Positions 60,925 to 64,000 of a DNA stretch of 64,000 nt are shown here, one piece after another (the first letter of the stretch is position 1; each line of letters opens with the position of its first letter). The notes under the pieces are model-generated. The model was not told the origin of the DNA and searched no databases. It was given only the letters and a program-made list of their open reading frames with translations. A program made the translations under genes and the position numbers. The DNA comes from Bacillota bacterium. Lineage in GTDB: Bacteria > Bacillota > Clostridia > Lachnospirales > Lachnospiraceae. The stretch covers positions 151,644 to 215,643 of the forward strand of contig JAEWYQ010000073.1 of the NCBI GenBank assembly GCA_023395555.1, given 5' to 3'.

Positions 60925-62181
60925 ATGAAACCTTATATTTATACCATTACAGAAGAAGAAAAGCTGCGCGAGCTCCTGGTTGCTTTTTCGGTCTGTATGG
61001 AATTACCGATTCAAATCCTGGATGAGCAGGGCGATATGCTTCTTTCCGAAGGAGAGCCTTCTGCCTTCTGCAATTATGTTACCCCTTATTTACCGCCCTC
61101 CGATACCTGCCGTCTGATTCATGCCAATGCGGGCAAAAAAGCTATGGAGCTGGGGGAAACCTATATTTTTTCCTGCCACTGTAATTTAAGCCACATTGTC
61201 TTTCCCCTTATTAACCGGGAGACCTTGTTTGGCTCTGTTCTGGTGGGCCCTTTTTTGATGACCGAGCCCGATTCCGAATTGATTATGGAGCTGTCCCGCC
61301 GTTATCCGGCTCTTTCCACCGGCGCACTCCTGGATTTATATGAGGATGCCAACCGCCTTCCTGTGATTCCTCCCGCCACCGTTACCCAGATCAGCCGCCT
61401 GCTCTACTATCTGTTCTCCAATTTTGTCACCGATGCGAAGCAGGAGCTGATTATTAATAGTAAGAAGATTCATCAGCAGTCAAAGATCAATGAGGCGATT
61501 CAGATGTATAAAACCATGGGCTTGACAGAGAAAAGCGACTATCCCTACGAGAAGGAAAAACTGCTGCTGGCCAAGGTCAAATCCGGTGATAAACAATCCG
61601 CCGCGGCGATTCTTAACGATCTGCTGGGCTATGTCTTCTTCTCCCACGGCAACGGCCTGGAGGTAATCAAAAGCCGGGCCATGGAGCTCTGTTCCCTGCT
61701 TTCCCGGTCTGCCATAGACGGCGGTGCGGGCACGAACCAGATCTTGAAAATAAATAACGACTTTTTAAAAAACATGGAGAAGGTTAAAAGCATTGATGAT
61801 CTTTGCTATCTTCTGATGGAATCCCTGGATGCTTATGTTGAATGCATGTTTACCCGGCTCCCCGCCAAACACAATGATTCTGTCCGCAAGGCCATGAAAT
61901 ATATTTCGGAGCATTTTGCCGAACCGATTACATTGGAGAAGGTCGCTGATTATGTGCACTTGAATCCTTCCTATTTCTCCTCTTCCTTTAAAGAAGCCTG
62001 CGGCTCCTCCTTTAAAGAGTATCTGAATATGGTACGGGTTGAAGAAAGCAAACGGCTGCTGGCCCACACGGACTTCCCCCTGGTCAGCATCGCTATTTCT
62101 ACCGGCTTTGAAGACCAGAGTTATTTTTCTAAGGTATTTAAGAAATATACCGGTATTACCCCCAAGCAGTACCGGGGATAA
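60925..62181 (+). CDS. PocR-domain AraC-family regulator
   Basis: 418 residues. A PocR-type sensory domain (about 8-170) with the cysteines of C-x-H/C-x-C patterns (CNYVTPYLPPSDTCRLIH, FSCHCNLSHIVFPL) is followed by a helical middle and a C-terminal AraC double helix-turn-helix (LEKVADYVHLNPSYFSSSFKEACGSSF, SIAISTGFEDQSYFSKVFKKYTGITPKQYRG). PocR domains sense small compounds, for example diols, and commonly occur with corrinoid methyltransferase genes. It is divergent from the corrinoid operon and probably activates it and the UroD-type gene. Confidence 0.88.
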   Translation: MKPYIYTITEEEKLRELLVAFSVCMELPIQILDEQGDMLLSEGEPSAFCNYVTPYLPPSDTCRLIHANAGKKAMELGETYIFSCHCNLSHIVFPLINRETLFGSVLVGPFLMTEPDSELIMELSRRYPALSTGALLDLYEDANRLPVIPPATVTQISRLLYYLFSNFVTDAKQELIINSKKIHQQSKINEAIQMYKTMGLTEKSDYPYEKEKLLLAKVKSGDKQSAAAILNDLLGYVFFSHGNGLEVIKSRAMELCSLLSRSAIDGGAGTNQILKINNDFLKNMEKVKSIDDLCYLLMESLDAYVECMFTRLPAKHNDSVRKAMKYISEHFAEPITLEKVADYVHLNPSYFSSSFKEACGSSFKEYLNMVRVEESKRLLAHTDFPLVSIAISTGFEDQSYFSKVFKKYTGITPKQYRG

Positions 62182-62221
62182 GAGTCTGGGTGACCGCTTT
62201 TTCATACATTGATGGTGGTCT

Positions 62222-63241
62222 TTACTGTGCCTTTTTCTTCTCCAGGTAAAATTCTCCGACGGCTTCAAAAAATGCCTCAATATTCTCCCAACTGCTGGCC
62301 GGGGGGATATCACAGCCTGAAGAAATCACAAAATTCGGATTAGAGCAGCAGGCCTCCATTATCCTTTTGGTCTCTGCTTTAATCGAAGCCGGTGTACCGT
62401 TTCTCAATTGTCCGGCAGGATCGACATTTCCCATTACCAGAGCATCGGAAGGTATTTTATCAATTATATCACTCATTGTAATGGAGTTGCCAAAATGATA
62501 TCCATAGGCACCGATCCCGATAATGGAATCTACCATGCGAATTACGTTATTACCGCAATTATGATAGATTACAGCAAAGTTTTCATCCTGCACGGCATCA
62601 ATAATTTCCTTTACATAGGGTGCGGAGAATTCCCTTGCTAAATCCGGAGAAAGCAGCCCCGTAAGAGGCTCTGCCATAACAATGCCATTGGCGCCAACCG
62701 CTTTATATGCTTTTGCATATTCCGTAAGGAATTGTGCTGTCTTTTTCATAACCGTATGAACCATATCCGGTTCTTCGTAGCAGTTAATCATCGCTTCCGA
62801 CACATCCATCAACCTCCCGGCCAGGGAAAACGGGCCGATAATTCCCGCCAATACAGGTCTGTCCGTAATCATGCGGCATACCTTTTCGATTGCTTCAATA
62901 TATTTTCCCGTACGTCCGGCACCTACCTTGGGAACCTCTAAGGCATCCGCCGCATCCTCATCATCCACAATCTTGCCGATAACCGTTGGAACCTCATCGT
63001 CAGAAAAGCGGATTGTTGAACCAAATGCCTCCGCCTCTACCGACAAATCCATCATGCTCACCGACGCTCCGGTGGGAACCTTATCCGCTACCAGCTTCAT
63101 GCCTTTGGCTTGAAGATCACTGTCATTAATCAAATCATTTACCGTAATTCCCATCAACGAAATACATGGAAATGAAAGTACTGGTATTGCCTTTTTTTCT
63201 GTTGCATTTATCACTGTTTCTACCCATTGTTTCATGTTCAT
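62222..63241 (-). CDS. UroD-family corrinoid methyltransferase
   Basis: 339 residues. It fits the uroporphyrinogen-decarboxylase-like methyltransferases (MtaA/MtbA and relatives): AGIIGPFSLAGRLMDV, MAEPLTGLLSPDLAREF, and the zinc ligands expected in YHNCGNN (His, Cys) and SSGCDIPP (Cys). Such enzymes use zinc to activate a thiol, or they demethylate a substrate onto a corrinoid protein. GGGAG lies 9 nt before the ATG. It faces the PocR-AraC gene and is presumably part of the same methyl-transfer route. Donor and acceptor are not known. Confidence 0.87.
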   Translation of the reverse strand: MNMKQWVETVINATEKKAIPVLSFPCISLMGITVNDLINDSDLQAKGMKLVADKVPTGASVSMMDLSVEAEAFGSTIRFSDDEVPTVIGKIVDDEDAADALEVPKVGAGRTGKYIEAIEKVCRMITDRPVLAGIIGPFSLAGRLMDVSEAMINCYEEPDMVHTVMKKTAQFLTEYAKAYKAVGANGIVMAEPLTGLLSPDLAREFSAPYVKEIIDAVQDENFAVIYHNCGNNVIRMVDSIIGIGAYGYHFGNSITMSDIIDKIPSDALVMGNVDPAGQLRNGTPASIKAETKRIMEACCSNPNFVISSGCDIPPASSWENIEAFFEAVGEFYLEKKKAQ

Positions 63242-63393
63242 AGATAATATCTCCCATCTATATTTAATTGATAATGTCAGCTTACAATTTTTTTAACGGG
63301 TTTGTTTGTATTTTTATTAGCATTTTGTAATTAATTTTTGCTTTTGGTATGCTGTGCTCTTGCATTAACGGCTTTCCGGCATATCATTAAAAA

Positions 63394-63425
63394 GCCCTCG
63401 TCGAAGCGGGTGCTCCGGCAAGGGC
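63394..63425 (-). terminator. terminator of the DUF6054-type gene
   Basis: Stem 63394-63402 with 63417-63425 (7 of 9 pairs); read leftward it is followed by T5. It is nearly the same sequence as the terminator at 57798-57828, including the loop. Confidence 0.7.
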
Positions 63426-63441
63426 ATGATCATTAATATAT

Positions 63442-63786
63442 CTACCGATTTCGCATATAATTCTCTACTGACTTCGTGCATAATCCCAGGAATGTCTCTT
63501 CCCCGATGGTATTCATCTTAAAAAATACTGCCTGGCTGCCTCCTGAGGTGATGGCACTTATAAATAAATCCTCGCCGGTTCCTGTAATGGTTATATTCAT
63601 GCTTACACGATTGCCTCCAGCTATACTATACCGTTCATAAACCCGGACAGCTACGCGTGAATTCGCCAAGTCAATATCGCTGCCATCCTCATAGCTTACG
63701 GAAGAACTGCCCTGGGTAATATCTCTGTGTATCCAATTCAAAAACTCATTAAAGTTCCCCTTTAATCTTTGTTCATATTTCGCCAT
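63442..63786 (-). CDS. DUF6054-family small protein
   Basis: 114 residues, cytoplasmic, without signal or membrane segments. The sequence (LKGNFNEFLNWIHRDITQGS, VAVRVYERYSIAGGNRVSMN, SAITSGGSQAVFFKMNTIGEETFL) fits the DUF6054 family as I recall it. It is preceded by a GGAAGG site. It is a single-gene transcription unit closed by the terminator at 63394. Function unknown; the core SAITSGGSQAVFF suggests a conserved ligand or partner site, but that is speculation. Confidence 0.6.
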   Translation of the reverse strand: MAKYEQRLKGNFNEFLNWIHRDITQGSSSVSYEDGSDIDLANSRVAVRVYERYSIAGGNRVSMNITITGTGEDLFISAITSGGSQAVFFKMNTIGEETFLGLCTKSVENYMRNR

Positions 63787-63888
63787 AATTTGAATCCTTC
63801 CTTTCCCAACTAAGATTTAAGTCAAGAAATCCGTTAATTACCATATATTATCAACATCTTTTCTTACTTATGCTACAATTCTTAAGTG

Positions 63889-63959
63889 AAGTATCATATT
63901 TTGAGCAATCAAAAAAGAACAACTGGAATAATACTTCAGTTGCTCTAAATATGATTCTT
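63889..63959. other. long imperfect hairpin near the window edge
   Basis: Arms 63889-63906 and 63942-63959 (16 of 18 pairs), with an inner CAACTG/CAGTTG stem. T-rich sequence follows on the plus strand. It may be the terminator of a gene beyond the window; nothing else is seen in 63787-64000. Confidence 0.45.
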
Positions 63960-64000
63960 TACAATTGTACCAGATTGCGGAACTTAGTCGATCTATGGGA

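Overview
The window looks like the chromosome of an anaerobic, Gram-positive, Lachnospiraceae-like member of the Clostridia. The signs are strong AGGAGG ribosome binding sites, AT-rich spacers between moderately GC-rich genes, lipoprotein signal peptides, CUT1-type sugar importers without their own ATPase, a Rex-controlled [FeFe] hydrogenase of the HydABC type, corrinoid methyltransferase parts, and XpaC/TelA and flotillin/NfeD pairs. I see no rRNA, tRNA, CRISPR array, prophage or complete insertion sequence. The family-level placement is inference.

Region 1 (1-17.7 kb) is a divergent carbohydrate locus. Leftward, an ABC importer operon encodes a 984-residue secreted binding protein whose N-terminal half looks carbohydrate-binding, two permeases, an NHL/TPR membrane protein, a YIP1-like membrane protein and a DUF5696 lipoprotein cut by the window edge. 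Rightward, an operon encodes an amidohydrolase, a GNAT acetyltransferase, a Gfo/Idh/MocA oxidoreductase and two paralogous GH13 enzymes, one cytosolic and one a lipoprotein, closed by a clear terminator. A good promoter faces each way, and a cre-like (CcpA) site lies on the leftward promoter.

Region 2 (17.7-25.5 kb) holds a BspA-like surface protein, an 87-bp MITE-like inverted repeat flanked by 8-bp direct repeats, a PadR/DUF1700/DUF4097 operon with a palindromic operator on its promoter, a flotillin/NfeD pair and a DUF368 (PopT-type) protein.

Region 3 (25.5-36.9 kb) is a second transport locus: a two-component system, two sugar-type permeases, a long coiled-coil HlyD-like adaptor, two further membrane proteins (the last probably damaged at its 5' end), and divergently a large binding lipoprotein.

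Region 4 (36.9-44 kb) has an endonuclease/exonuclease/phosphatase-family hydrolase, a TPR-GGDEF diguanylate cyclase followed by a CapA-family protein with a Big2 domain, and xpaC-telA.

Region 5 (44.2-48.6 kb) is a decayed glucuronide locus: an AraC regulator, an intact beta-glucuronidase-like GH2 enzyme, and a head-to-head junction of a 5'-truncated AraC/YesN regulator and a 5'-truncated permease.

Region 6 (48.6-56 kb) is the hydrogenase operon rex-hydC-hydB-hydA-ferredoxin with a Rex-like box on its promoter. Next to it are a LysR regulator and a second, diverged Rex gene whose consensus promoter is covered by a three-part palindrome. TATCGATA palindromes recur in both control regions.

Region 7 (56-64 kb) has an ECF sigma/anti-sigma pair, a corrinoid methyl-transfer set (UroD-type methyltransferase, corrinoid protein, corrinoid activator fused to a MetH-activation-like domain), a PocR-AraC regulator and a DUF6054-type protein.
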